Part shown: one piece after another, positions 49,434 to 56,685 of the stretch
Position numbering within the stretch: position 1 is the first letter of the stretch
How the letters are laid out: each line of letters starts with the position of its first letter
DNA from: Streptomyces sp. SA15
GTDB lineage: Bacteria > Actinomycetota > Actinomycetes > Streptomycetales > Streptomycetaceae
Assembly (NCBI RefSeq): GCF_002291145.1
Contig: NZ_NTGE01000101.1
Coordinates: 46,051-110,050, forward strand
Length of the DNA: 64,000 bases
Direction: 5' to 3'
Made by a program: the position numbers and the translations under genes
Notes under the pieces: model-generated
What the model was told of the DNA's origin: nothing
What the model saw: only the letters and a program-made list of their open reading frames with translations
Databases searched by the model: none

Positions 49434-50333
49434 CTACAGGGCCGGCTGCTGGGCATGCACCCTGCCGAGGAAGTCCCGCACCAGGGCGACAACCTCCTCC
49501 AGGTGGGTCTCCAGCAGCCAGTGCCCGCCATCGAGCAGGTGCAGTTCGGCGTCCGGAAGGTCGCGCAGGTAGGCGCGTGCGGCGCCCTCGGGCATATAGC
49601 CGTCCTGAGGTCCCCAGGCGATCAGGGTCGGAGGACGATGCTCCCGCAGGTACCTCTGGTACTTCGGGAACCAGTCGAGGTTCCCCCGTAGGCCCTCCAT
49701 CAGCCCGACCATGATCTCGCGGCGCCGCGAGGAGGCCAGCAGTGGCCAGGACAGCTTCCACAGATCGGGGCTGATCCGATCGACGAGCCGCTCGTCGATC
49801 TCGCCGACGAACTCCTCGCGCATCCCCTCCTCGGTCACGGCCTCCAGCAGCCGTGCCCGCCCGTCGGGCGTCGGGTGGTCCCAGTACTCCTTGAGGGTCT
49901 TGTACTTCGGGCCGAGCTCGTCCTCGTAGATGTCCCCGTTCTGGATCACGAGGGCCGCGACCCGCTCCGGTGCGCGCATCGCCAGCCGCAGCCCGATCTG
50001 TGAGCCGTAGTCGTGCAGGTAGAGGGCATACCGCCGGAGCGTCAACGCGGCGGTGAACCGCTCCAGGAAGTCGGCGTACCCGTCGAAGGTGTACGAGAAG
50101 CCGGCCGGGTCGGGGGTGTCGCTGTAGCCGAAGCCGGGGAAGTCGGGCGCGACGAGCCGCCACCGGTCGGCGAGAGCCGGCATGAGGGCGCGGAACTGGA
50201 ACGAGGAGGACGGATAGCCGTGCGGGAGCAGTACGGCCGGGGCGTCCGGGGGGCCGGCCTCACGGTAGAAGACGCGGATTCCGTCGACGTCCGTGTACCG
50301 GTGTGCCGTCCTGCGGGCCGGGGTGTCGATCGT
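49434..50333 (-). CDS. Alpha/beta hydrolase, epoxide-hydrolase/dehalogenase-like; apparent ACG start
   Basis: A 299-residue alpha/beta hydrolase. The nucleophile elbow is LHDYGSQIGLRL with Asp as nucleophile, the oxyanion region LLPHGYPSSSFQFR, the acid in LIAWGPQDGYMP and the histidine in LLDGGHWLLETH. The conserved protein begins near IDTPARRTAHRYTDVDG. AGGAGG is followed, after an ideal 5-base spacer, by ACG at 50333 instead of ATG. The only other upstream initiation codon in frame is a TTG at 50396 without a good site. The gene may start at ACG, or have lost its ATG. Confidence 0.8.
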   Translation of the reverse strand, partial: TIDTPARRTAHRYTDVDGIRVFYREAGPPDAPAVLLPHGYPSSSFQFRALMPALADRWRLVAPDFPGFGYSDTPDPAGFSYTFDGYADFLERFTAALTLRRYALYLHDYGSQIGLRLAMRAPERVAALVIQNGDIYEDELGPKYKTLKEYWDHPTPDGRARLLEAVTEEGMREEFVGEIDERLVDRISPDLWKLSWPLLASSRRREIMVGLMEGLRGNLDWFPKYQRYLREHRPPTLIAWGPQDGYMPEGAARAYLRDLPDAELHLLDGGHWLLETHLEEVVALVRDFLGRVHAQQPAL

Positions 50334-50496
50334 TCTCGCCTCCTGTGCTGGTCGGACACCACAGGCGGGTCGGAGTACCCGCGAAAGCCCTGACAAAACG
50401 GGAGGGGCCGGCGCCGGGCCCGCGAGGGAGATCCTCGCCGATGCCGGCTACCCCGGCCTGGGCGCGCAGACAACAGGGCCGCCGGGCGACGAACCT

Positions 50497-51063
50497 TCAG
50501 GGCCGCAATCCCTCCGTAAGCAACTCCAGGTACCGGCGGATGTGCGTCCCCTCCCCGTCCGCCAGCTCCGACGCCGTCGCGACCCCGTGGGCCAGGCGCA
50601 GGACGTCGATCGGGTCGACGTCCCGCCGTAGCGTCCCCTCCTCCTGCGCCGCCCCGACCAGCCGCGCCGCCGCGCTCTTGAGGGAGTCGCCGCAGGCGGT
50701 GACCATGGCCGGGCTGCCGTCCGTGACGGCGGACCCGAGCAGGGCCTTCAGCCCGCGGACCTGGATCATGCCGGCGCTGAGTTCGTTCAGCCACTCCACG
50801 AGCGCCTCACCCGGCGACAGCTGCGCCGCGATGTCGTCGGCTCGCGCCGCGAGCGCCTCGATCCGGTCCAGGTACGCCGCCTCCAGCAGTGCCTGCCGCG
50901 TCGGGAAGTGCCGGTACAGCGTGCCGGAGCCGACGCCAGCCCGCTTGGCGATGTCGTCGAGGGACGCGTTCTCCCCGTGCTCGGCGAACGCCTCGGCCGC
51001 CACCGCCAGCAACCGCTCGTGGTTGCGCCGGGCGTCCGCCCGCATGGGCCTGACCTGCGCCAT
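50497..51063 (-). CDS. TetR/AcrR family regulator
   Basis: A 188-residue TetR regulator. The helix-turn-helix is ASLDDIAKRAGVGSGTLYRHFPTRQALLEAAY; the C-terminal ligand domain matches the actinobacterial SbtR/TetR_C_33-like type (VEWLNELSAGMIQVRGLKALL). ATG at 51063 follows GAGGAG by 7 bases. It may control the hydrolase gene 163 bases downstream on the same strand. Confidence 0.88.
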   Translation of the reverse strand: MAQVRPMRADARRNHERLLAVAAEAFAEHGENASLDDIAKRAGVGSGTLYRHFPTRQALLEAAYLDRIEALAARADDIAAQLSPGEALVEWLNELSAGMIQVRGLKALLGSAVTDGSPAMVTACGDSLKSAAARLVGAAQEEGTLRRDVDPIDVLRLAHGVATASELADGEGTHIRRYLELLTEGLRP

Positions 51064-51149
51064 CCAGATACTCCTCGCGGACCGGGGACCCTCTCCGAAT
51101 CCTACAGCGCAACAAAAGGGTCCATACCGGCCCGCACCGGCCTGCATGA

Positions 51150-51503
51150 TCAGGTGAGCCGGTCGGGGTTGACCATGACGACCAGCGGCCAGATGTAGTC
51201 GTTCCAGATGCTGATGAAGGTGAAGATGCCGAGGAAGGCGAGCGCGGGCCGGAAGAGCGGCACGGCGACCTGCCAGTAGAGCCGGAAGAAGCCCGCGCCG
51301 TCGATCCGTCCGGCGTCGAGCAGTTCGTCGGGCAGGGAGTTCTGCGCGTACTGGCGCATCCAGAAGATGCCGAAGGCGTTGGCCGCACCGGGAATGATCA
51401 GTGCCTTCAGCGTGCCGGCCCAGCCGAACTCGGCCATGGTGACGAACTGCGGCACCAGCGACAGCTGCGCGGGGATCATGTACGTGGCCATCAGGGTGCC
51501 GAA
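51150..51503 (-). pseudogene. Remnant of a sugar ABC permease (MalG-type), truncated at both ends
   Basis: About 118 residues match only the central part of a CUT1 permease: GTLMATYMIPAQLSLVPQFV, MRQYAQNSLPDELLDAGRIDGAGFFRLYWQVAVPLFRPAL (EAA loop) and SIWNDYIWPLVVMVNPDRL. The first two or more membrane segments and the C-terminal end are missing; it stops directly after PDRLT. The sequence to its right (51510 on) is unrelated regulatory DNA, so a deletion has fused the promoter of a lost operon to this fragment. Confidence 0.82.
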
Positions 51504-51576
51504 GAGGTTGGGGGGAGATAGGACAACGATGTCGGCAGGGATCCCGGGCTCGGCCAACAGCGTCTTCGGGGGGTCC

Positions 51577-51588
51577 GTGAGCGTTCAC
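51577..51588. promoter_or_regulatory. LacI-type operator GTGAGCGTTCAC of a lost operon
   Basis: GTGAGCGTTCAC is a 12-base dyad of the GTGARCGYTCAC form used by LacI-family sugar regulators in actinomycetes. It lies between the LacI pseudogene and the permease remnant, where the transporter promoter would be. Confidence 0.5.
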
Positions 51589-51707
51589 GCGAACGTTGCC
51601 GTCGAGTATCGGGGCGGCCGAAAACCAGTGTCAAGGGACGTACATCGGCAATGTACTGACGCTCTTTCAGCGGTGTCGACGGGATCAGGCGGGTGCTGAC
51701 GTGGTCG

Positions 51708-52761
51708 TCACGCGGAAGCCCGCACCACCAGCTCCGGGATCACCCACGCGTCCGCGCCGCTCAGCGGCTCCTCGCCCGCGCGCAGTCGGGCCACCTGCTC
51801 GACGGCCAGCCGTCCCAGCTGTCGTTTGTCGAGGTGCAGGGTGGTCAGGGCGGGCTCCACCAGCTCGCCCAGGGAGAGTCCGTCGAAGCCCATGACCGCC
51901 AGGTCGTCGGGGAGCCGTCGGCCACGGCGCCGGGCGGCGCGCATCGCGCCGACGGCGATCAGGTCGTTGAAGCCGAACACCGCCGTCATCTCGGGCCGGG
52001 CGTCCAGGAGTCGCTCCATGCCCGCCTCGCCGCCCGCGACGCTGTGCTCGGGGCACAGCACGATCCAGCCGTCGTCGACGGGCAGACCGTGCCGCCGGAC
52101 CTCGGCGAGGAACGCCTCCCGCCGCGGACCGATGGATTCGAGCCGGTCGCCGTCCAGCATGCCGATCCTGCAGTGCCCGGCGCGGACCAGATGGGCGATG
52201 CCCTGCTCCAATCCGGCGGCGGCGTCGATGCCGACGGCCGCGAACCGGGTCTGCTGCGGGCCGCGTTCCAGCAGCACCAGCGGTACGCCGCCGAGGTGCC
52301 GGGCGAGGACGTCGTCCTCGTTCTTGAAGTAGCCCACGACCGCGTCCGCCTGATGGGACAGCACATCGAGCGCCTCCCGCTCCCGGACGTCGTCGGTACG
52401 GGAGTCCCACACCACCACCTGCCACCCGCGCTGCTCGGCGGCCTCCAGCACTCCGGCGGCCACCTCGGGGAAGAACGGGTTCATCAGATCCGGGATCACC
52501 AGGCCGGCCGTCACCGGCCCCCTTGCGGACGAGGCCCCGCGCGAACCGGCTCGGCCGGTAGTCCAGCAGGCGGGCCGCCTCCAGCACCCGCTCCTTCGTC
52601 GCCGGGTCGATCTCGCCCTTGTCGTTGACCGCCCGGGAGACCGTCTGGCGCGACACTCCCGCCAACTGGGCGACATCGTGGATGGTGGCCCGGCGGCGCG
52701 GGCCGTCAGGCAGGTCGATACGCGGCTCCCGCCGCTGGTCGTCGGCCCACACGCTCAGCAC
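51708..52761 (-). pseudogene. LacI family regulator with a frameshift
   Basis: The N-terminal DNA-binding part (RATIHDVAQLAGVSRQTVSRAVNDKGEIDPATKERV to SRFARGLVRKG) and the sugar-binding part (VTAGLVIPDLMNPFFPEVAAGVLEAAEQRG to the end, WVIPELVVRASA) are in different frames. The switch is at a run of five G (52518-52522 on the + strand as C). With four G the frame would read Lys-Gly-Pro-Val-Thr-Ala through. It is either a true one-base insertion or a sequencing error. The start is GTG at 52761. It should have regulated the ABC operon of which only a permease fragment remains. Confidence 0.8.
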
Positions 52762-52794
52762 TGTATCCGGCCACCGCGGCGCGTACCCCCGGGG

Positions 52795-53026
52795 CTAGTG
52801 CCCCGGCAGGCAACGTTCGCCCCGTCGCGACGCCCGGCACGCTCCCCCACTGCCTTAAGGGCGTGGGAGGTACCCCCACTTGCCGCACCGGCCGAAAGCC
52901 CAAGTACGTCCGGTCCATCGACGGAGCCTTCCGGCCGGCACGCCGAGAGCACGCACCGGCTGCGGTCTTTGGCCGCTGCGCGGCGGGCGCTCCTTAACGG
53001 GCAAACGTTGCCTGCCGGGGCACTAG
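52795..53026. mobile_element. MITE-like element, 232 bp with 28-bp terminal inverted repeats
   Basis: Terminal inverted repeats of 28 bases begin CTAGTGCCCCGGCAGGCAAC at 52795 and end with the complement at 53026; one base differs (CGTTC versus CGTTT). The interior has no gene. Outer ends share the palindrome CTAG. It lies 34 bases upstream of the LacI start and ends one base before the stop codon of the ACC deaminase gene. The terminal sequence is unrelated to that of the element at 2326. Confidence 0.75.
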
Positions 53027-53027
53027 G

Positions 53028-54056
53028 TCAGAACAGCGCGCTGTACGCGTTGAGCGCGGGCTGCCCGCCGAGGTGGGCGTAGAGCACGGTGGAGTCCCGG
53101 CCGATCTCCCCGCGCGCCACCAGGTCGATCATTCCGGCCATCGACTTTCCCTCGTACACGGGATCGGTGACCATCCCCTCGGTACGGGCCGCGAGCCGCA
53201 TCGCCTCCAGGGTCGTCTCGTCCGGGATCCCGTACGTCCCCGCGTGATACCGCTCGTCGAGCTCGACGTCTGCCCCCGTCAACTCCTTCTCTACGCCAAT
53301 GAGTTGTCCGGTGTTGTGCGCGATCCGCGCGATCTGCGCCCGGGTGCGGGCGGGCTCCGCCGACGCGTCGATGCCGATCACGCGCCGCGTCCGCCCGCCC
53401 GCCTCCTCCAGCGCGCGGAACCCGGCGACCATGCCGGCCTGGGTGGACCCGGTCACCGAGCACACGACCACGGTATCGAAGAAGACCCCCAACTCCCGCT
53501 CCTGCTCGGCCACTTCGAAGGCCCACCCGGCGAACCCGAGACCGCCGAGCGGATGGTCGGAGGCTCCGGCGGGAATGGCGTACGGCTTCCCGCCTCCCTC
53601 CTCGACCTCCCTGAGCGCCTGCTCCCAGCTCTCCTTGAACCCGATTCCGAAGCCGGCCCTCACCAGCCGTACGTCGGCGCCGGCGAGCCGACTGATCAGG
53701 ATGTTGCCGACCTTGTCGTACACGGCGTCGGGCCACTCCACCCAACTCTCCTGTACCAGCACGCACTTGAGCCCGGCGCGGGCGGCGCAGGCGGCGACCT
53801 GCCGGGTGTGGTTCGACTGCACTCCGCCGATCGACACGAGCGTGTCGCAGCCCTTCGCGAGCGCGTCGGCGATCAGGTACTCCAGCTTGCGCGTCTTGTT
53901 GCCGCCGTACGCGACACCGGAGTTGCAGTCCTCGCGCTTGGCCCAGAGGGCGGCGCCGCCGAGGTGTTCGGTGAGCCGCTCCAGGGGATGCACGGGCGAC
54001 GGCCCGAAGAGGAGGGGGTAACGGTCGTACGAAGAGAGAGGCGAGGAAAGGGACAT
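53028..54056 (-). CDS. acdS: 1-aminocyclopropane-1-carboxylate deaminase
   Basis: A 342-residue PLP enzyme. The Schiff-base lysine is in GVAYGGNKTRKLEYL. The residues that separate ACC deaminase from D-cysteine desulfhydrase are both of the deaminase kind: Glu in DPVYEGKSMAGM and Leu in TVLYAHLGGQPALNAY. It cleaves ACC, the ethylene precursor, to 2-oxobutyrate and ammonia, which lowers plant ethylene. ATG 54056 follows GGGAGG. The GntR gene ends 13 bases upstream, so the two are co-transcribed. A MITE-like element abuts the stop. Confidence 0.92.
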   Translation of the reverse strand: MSLSSPLSSYDRYPLLFGPSPVHPLERLTEHLGGAALWAKREDCNSGVAYGGNKTRKLEYLIADALAKGCDTLVSIGGVQSNHTRQVAACAARAGLKCVLVQESWVEWPDAVYDKVGNILISRLAGADVRLVRAGFGIGFKESWEQALREVEEGGGKPYAIPAGASDHPLGGLGFAGWAFEVAEQERELGVFFDTVVVCSVTGSTQAGMVAGFRALEEAGGRTRRVIGIDASAEPARTRAQIARIAHNTGQLIGVEKELTGADVELDERYHAGTYGIPDETTLEAMRLAARTEGMVTDPVYEGKSMAGMIDLVARGEIGRDSTVLYAHLGGQPALNAYSALF

Positions 54057-54069
54057 GGGTCCTCCCGGG

Positions 54070-54717
54070 TCAGTCGGGCTCGGCGAGCCCTTCCAGGCCT
54101 CGCCAGATCTCCGCGGTGACACGGACCGCCTCGTCCACGTCACCCGCCGCGCAGGCCTCGATGAGCTGATCGTGCAGGCCGGCCGAACGGCAGTTGCCGC
54201 CCTCGCCGAAGCGCCGTCGCTCCAGCCGGCGGATGAGCGGGGTGTAGCGCGTGATGGTCGCGGCGGCGGCGTGGTTGCCGCTCACCCGGACCAGCACGTC
54301 GTGGAGGTCGTCGTCGGCGTGCAGGGCCGCGTCCACGTCGCCCGCGTCGACGGCCGTCGCGAAGCACTCGTTGGCCTCGCGCATCGCCTCGATGTCGGCG
54401 GCGAACAACCGGGGTACGGCGACCCGCGTCACCAGCTCGTGCATGGCCCCGACCACGGCCGCCGCGTCCCGTACGTCGGCGGCCACGACCCGGGTGACCC
54501 GCGTGTAGCTCTGCGGCTTGCTCTCCAGCAGCCCCTCGTCCACCAGCCGCGCGAAGGCCTCACGCACCGGCGCCCGGGACAGCCCGAGCTGCTCGGCCAG
54601 GTCGGCGTCCCGGACGACCGCGCCGGGCTCGATCTCCCCGGAGACGATGGCGTCCCGGATCGAGGCGTAGGCGCGGTCCCTGAGCAGGGTGCGGGGGACG
54701 GGTCGGATGGCCTCCAT
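54070..54717 (-). CDS. GntR family regulator, FadR subfamily (upstream of acdS)
   Basis: A 215-residue FCD-domain GntR protein. The winged helix is YASIRDAIVSGEIEPGAVVRDADLAEQLGLSRAPVREAFARLVDEGLL. Metal-type residues of the ligand domain include HADDDLHDVLVRVSGNHAA and LHDQLIEACAAGD. The close spacing to acdS (13 bases) and the same strand make it the likely regulator of ACC deaminase, probably responding to ACC or a related amino acid. Confidence 0.9.
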   Translation of the reverse strand: MEAIRPVPRTLLRDRAYASIRDAIVSGEIEPGAVVRDADLAEQLGLSRAPVREAFARLVDEGLLESKPQSYTRVTRVVAADVRDAAAVVGAMHELVTRVAVPRLFAADIEAMREANECFATAVDAGDVDAALHADDDLHDVLVRVSGNHAAAATITRYTPLIRRLERRRFGEGGNCRSAGLHDQLIEACAAGDVDEAVRVTAEIWRGLEGLAEPD

Positions 54718-54742
54718 GAACTGAAATGTTAGATGCCGGTAC

Positions 54743-56326
54743 TCAGGAGGTCCAGGGCCAGTCGGCGTCCCGAGCGCCCTCGAGCAGCGGCACCATCCGG
54801 AAAGCGGCGTCCGACAGCCCTCCGAAGGTGTGCCTGTTCCCCTTCCCCGACGGGCCGTGGCCCGCCCGGTACCCGGCCAGGTTCCAGGTGTAGACCGGCA
54901 CGTCGGCCGGGACCTGCTCGGTCGGGTCGCCGTGGCGGTTGAACGCGTACTGCTCGTCGGTGACGATCAGCACCCGGTCGTGCTTCTTGTAGTGCCGACG
55001 CACCGCCTCGGTCGTGTCGGTGCCGCCCAGGTCGCCGAAGCGGCCGAGGACCTTCAGCACGGACTCGCCCGTGCGGAACCTCACGCGATTGCTCGATGTC
55101 CCGAATTCTACGAGATCCGCGTCCGCCGCCCGCAGCGCGAGCGCCGTACCGAAGATCGCCGCCGCGTCGGCCCGGTCGAGCTCCGAGCGGTCCGACAGCC
55201 GCGAGTGGAACATCGAGCCCGAGCGGTCGACGAGCACCAGCGTCCGGCCGGGCAGCGCGGGCACGTTGCCCAGCGAGTGACCGAGCGCCTGCTCCAGCGG
55301 GTACGCCCAGCGCAGCGACGGCGCGTGCTGGTACGCGGCGAGGTACCGGAAGGGGAACTGCCGCGAGCGCGCGACCTGTGCCGGGTCGCTGATCTTCGCC
55401 GCGACCTGGGCGGCCACCTCGTCCGAGACACCGGCCTCGTCGAAGTTCCGCAGGTTGCGGGTCGATGCCATCGCACTCATCGATGGAATCACCGCCTCCC
55501 AGGCCGCCTTGTCCATCGGCCCCTGCAGCCAGCCCGCCAGCGCCTCCCAGGTCATCCCGGCCGCCGCGAGCCGCTCGGCACCGCCCTCGGACGTGACCAC
55601 CGCGCGCCGCTCCTCGACCGGCAGCGCCATCAGCTCACGATGGGCGACCAGCGTCCGGTTCGACGCGGGCGGCACGGCCGTGTCCGGGTTGTGCCGGCGG
55701 TCGAGGGCGTACTGGAAGAGGTCGCCCTGCCACGGCTTGTCCGGGTCCGGGGCCGCGTGCACGAGATTGAGGATGTCGCCGAAGCGGTAGCCCTTCGACG
55801 CGGTGTCGTACTTCAGCAGCGACTTGCCGCTGTACAGGCGCCGTACGGCGTCGGCGATGCCGCGCTTCACGGGCTTCGGGACGTTGCGGCCGTACATCGC
55901 GGTCCAGTACGCGAGCAGCTCGCCGGGCTCGTCGGGACGCTGGAGTACGGAGGCGACGACCTGCCGGTTCGCCGGACCTTCGGTCGCCCCGGCCTCCAGT
56001 CGCGCCTTCACGTACTCGGCGGCGCCCACGACCGCGGCCGTACGGAGGTTGCCCTCGCCGCGCAGCCAGCCGAGCAGGCCGGCCGTCCACTCCGGGTCGC
56101 TGACGGCGAGCTCGCGCACGAGCGTGGCGAACCGGTCGTCGCGGGCGGCGCCGGTCTCGTAGAAGGTCTGCTGCGAGACGAAGTGGGAAATCGACAACAG
56201 GAAAAGCTCGGAGCGCGCGTCTCGCTCGCGGCCGCGGCCGCCCTCGTAGGTACGGAGCACCCGGCCCGTCGACGTCACCCGCGAGGTCGGCCGGGCCTTG
56301 GCCGTCCGGGCGTTGAATCGCGCCAT
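54743..56326 (-). CDS. rsr: Ro60-like TROVE domain protein (Rsr)
   Basis: A 527-residue bacterial Ro60 orthologue, a ring-shaped RNA-binding protein. The HEAT-repeat TROVE ring spans about 20-360 (ISHFVSQQTFYET, GLLGWLRGEGNLRTAAVVGA, KGYRFGDILNLVHAAPDP, RNLRNFDEAGV). The C-terminal von Willebrand A domain has an intact MIDAS: DRSGSMFHS, the threonine in LGGTDTTEA and VTDEQYAF. Ro proteins bind Y RNAs and, in bacteria, work with exoribonucleases in RNA decay and stress survival. The ATG at 56326 follows GGGGGA. Two Y-RNA-like sequences lie directly upstream on the same strand. Confidence 0.93.
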   Translation of the reverse strand: MARFNARTAKARPTSRVTSTGRVLRTYEGGRGRERDARSELFLLSISHFVSQQTFYETGAARDDRFATLVRELAVSDPEWTAGLLGWLRGEGNLRTAAVVGAAEYVKARLEAGATEGPANRQVVASVLQRPDEPGELLAYWTAMYGRNVPKPVKRGIADAVRRLYSGKSLLKYDTASKGYRFGDILNLVHAAPDPDKPWQGDLFQYALDRRHNPDTAVPPASNRTLVAHRELMALPVEERRAVVTSEGGAERLAAAGMTWEALAGWLQGPMDKAAWEAVIPSMSAMASTRNLRNFDEAGVSDEVAAQVAAKISDPAQVARSRQFPFRYLAAYQHAPSLRWAYPLEQALGHSLGNVPALPGRTLVLVDRSGSMFHSRLSDRSELDRADAAAIFGTALALRAADADLVEFGTSSNRVRFRTGESVLKVLGRFGDLGGTDTTEAVRRHYKKHDRVLIVTDEQYAFNRHGDPTEQVPADVPVYTWNLAGYRAGHGPSGKGNRHTFGGLSDAAFRMVPLLEGARDADWPWTS

Positions 56327-56381
56327 GCTGAATTCCCCCGAATTCATGAGAGGTTTCGGAGGGAAGCGCAGCGCAAAGAAG

Positions 56382-56530
56382 CAGGGTGCCCGAGATCAGG
56401 AGTCGGCGACGGACTTAGCCTGGTGCTCTGCCGAATTGAGCTACACCGACCCGAAGTCGATGACGGGACTCGAACCCGCAGCCGCCAGATCCAATGAAGT
56501 AACCGTTGCCTGCGCACCGGGCACCCACCA
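56382..56530 (-). ncRNA. yrlA: Bacterial Y RNA (YrlA-like) with tRNA-like module
   Basis: Directly upstream of the Ro gene. Outer stem GGGTGCCCG/CGGGCACCC (9 bp; 56518-56526 with 56384-56392), then GGCAACGG/CCGTCGCC with one A.C mismatch. Inside is a permuted tRNA-like module: T-arm CGGGTTCGAGTCCCG (56464-56478) with a canonical TTCGAGT loop; a 7-bp acceptor-like stem CATCGAC/GTCGGTG closed by TTCGG (56444-56462); and D-arm TAGCTCAATTCGGCAGAGCA (56424-56443). There is no anticodon arm. This is the design described for YrlA RNAs, whose tRNA mimic has its acceptor ends joined. Ends are approximate. Confidence 0.85.
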
Positions 56531-56537
56531 TGAGCTG

Positions 56538-56614
56538 CGCCTCCCGAGATCAAGTCGGCGGCGGCTGTGGATTCTTTGAGAGAGAAGTAGCCGCTGCCAT
56601 CGCACCGGGAGGTG
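56538..56614 (-). ncRNA. Second Y-RNA-like RNA lacking the tRNA module
   Basis: Just upstream of the YrlA-like RNA. Outer stem CCTCCCG/CGGGAGG (7 bp), then GGCAGCGGCT/AGCCGCCGCC with a single A.C mismatch. It shares CCCGGTGCG on the 5' side and GCCGACT...GATCTCGGG on the 3' side with its neighbour. In place of the tRNA-like module there is a short loop of about 26 bases. One stem pair is G-C here and A-U in the neighbour, and the mismatch is at the same position in both. A -10-like TACAGT (56632-56637) lies about 20 bases upstream. Confidence 0.7.
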
Positions 56615-56631
56615 CGTGATGTTGTGATCTC

Positions 56632-56649
56632 ACTGTAGGAGGCGCAGCT
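56632..56649 (-). promoter_or_regulatory. Putative promoter of the Y-RNA locus
   Basis: TACAGT (minus strand, 56632-56637) fits the TAnnnT -10 form and would start RNA about 10-15 bases before the first Y-RNA stem. No clear -35 is seen. AGCTGCGCCTCC at 56638-56649 is perfectly inverted at 56533-56544, flanking the distal RNA; with this start point the left arm would not be transcribed. Confidence 0.35.
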
Positions 56650-56685
56650 TCGGCGGTGCGACCGAATTAATTACCGCTTTCGGCC

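Noticed and set aside
54743..56326. Phage or toxin association of the TROVE gene
   Set aside because: No phage genes are near; the Y-RNA-like genes alone explain the context as a Ro ribonucleoprotein.
56424..56478. A tRNA gene, suggested by GGTTCGAGTCCC and AGCTCAATTCGGCAGAGC
   Set aside because: The T-arm comes before the D-arm, the acceptor-like stem is closed by a loop and there is no anticodon arm. The position beside the Ro gene explains it better as a Y RNA tRNA mimic.
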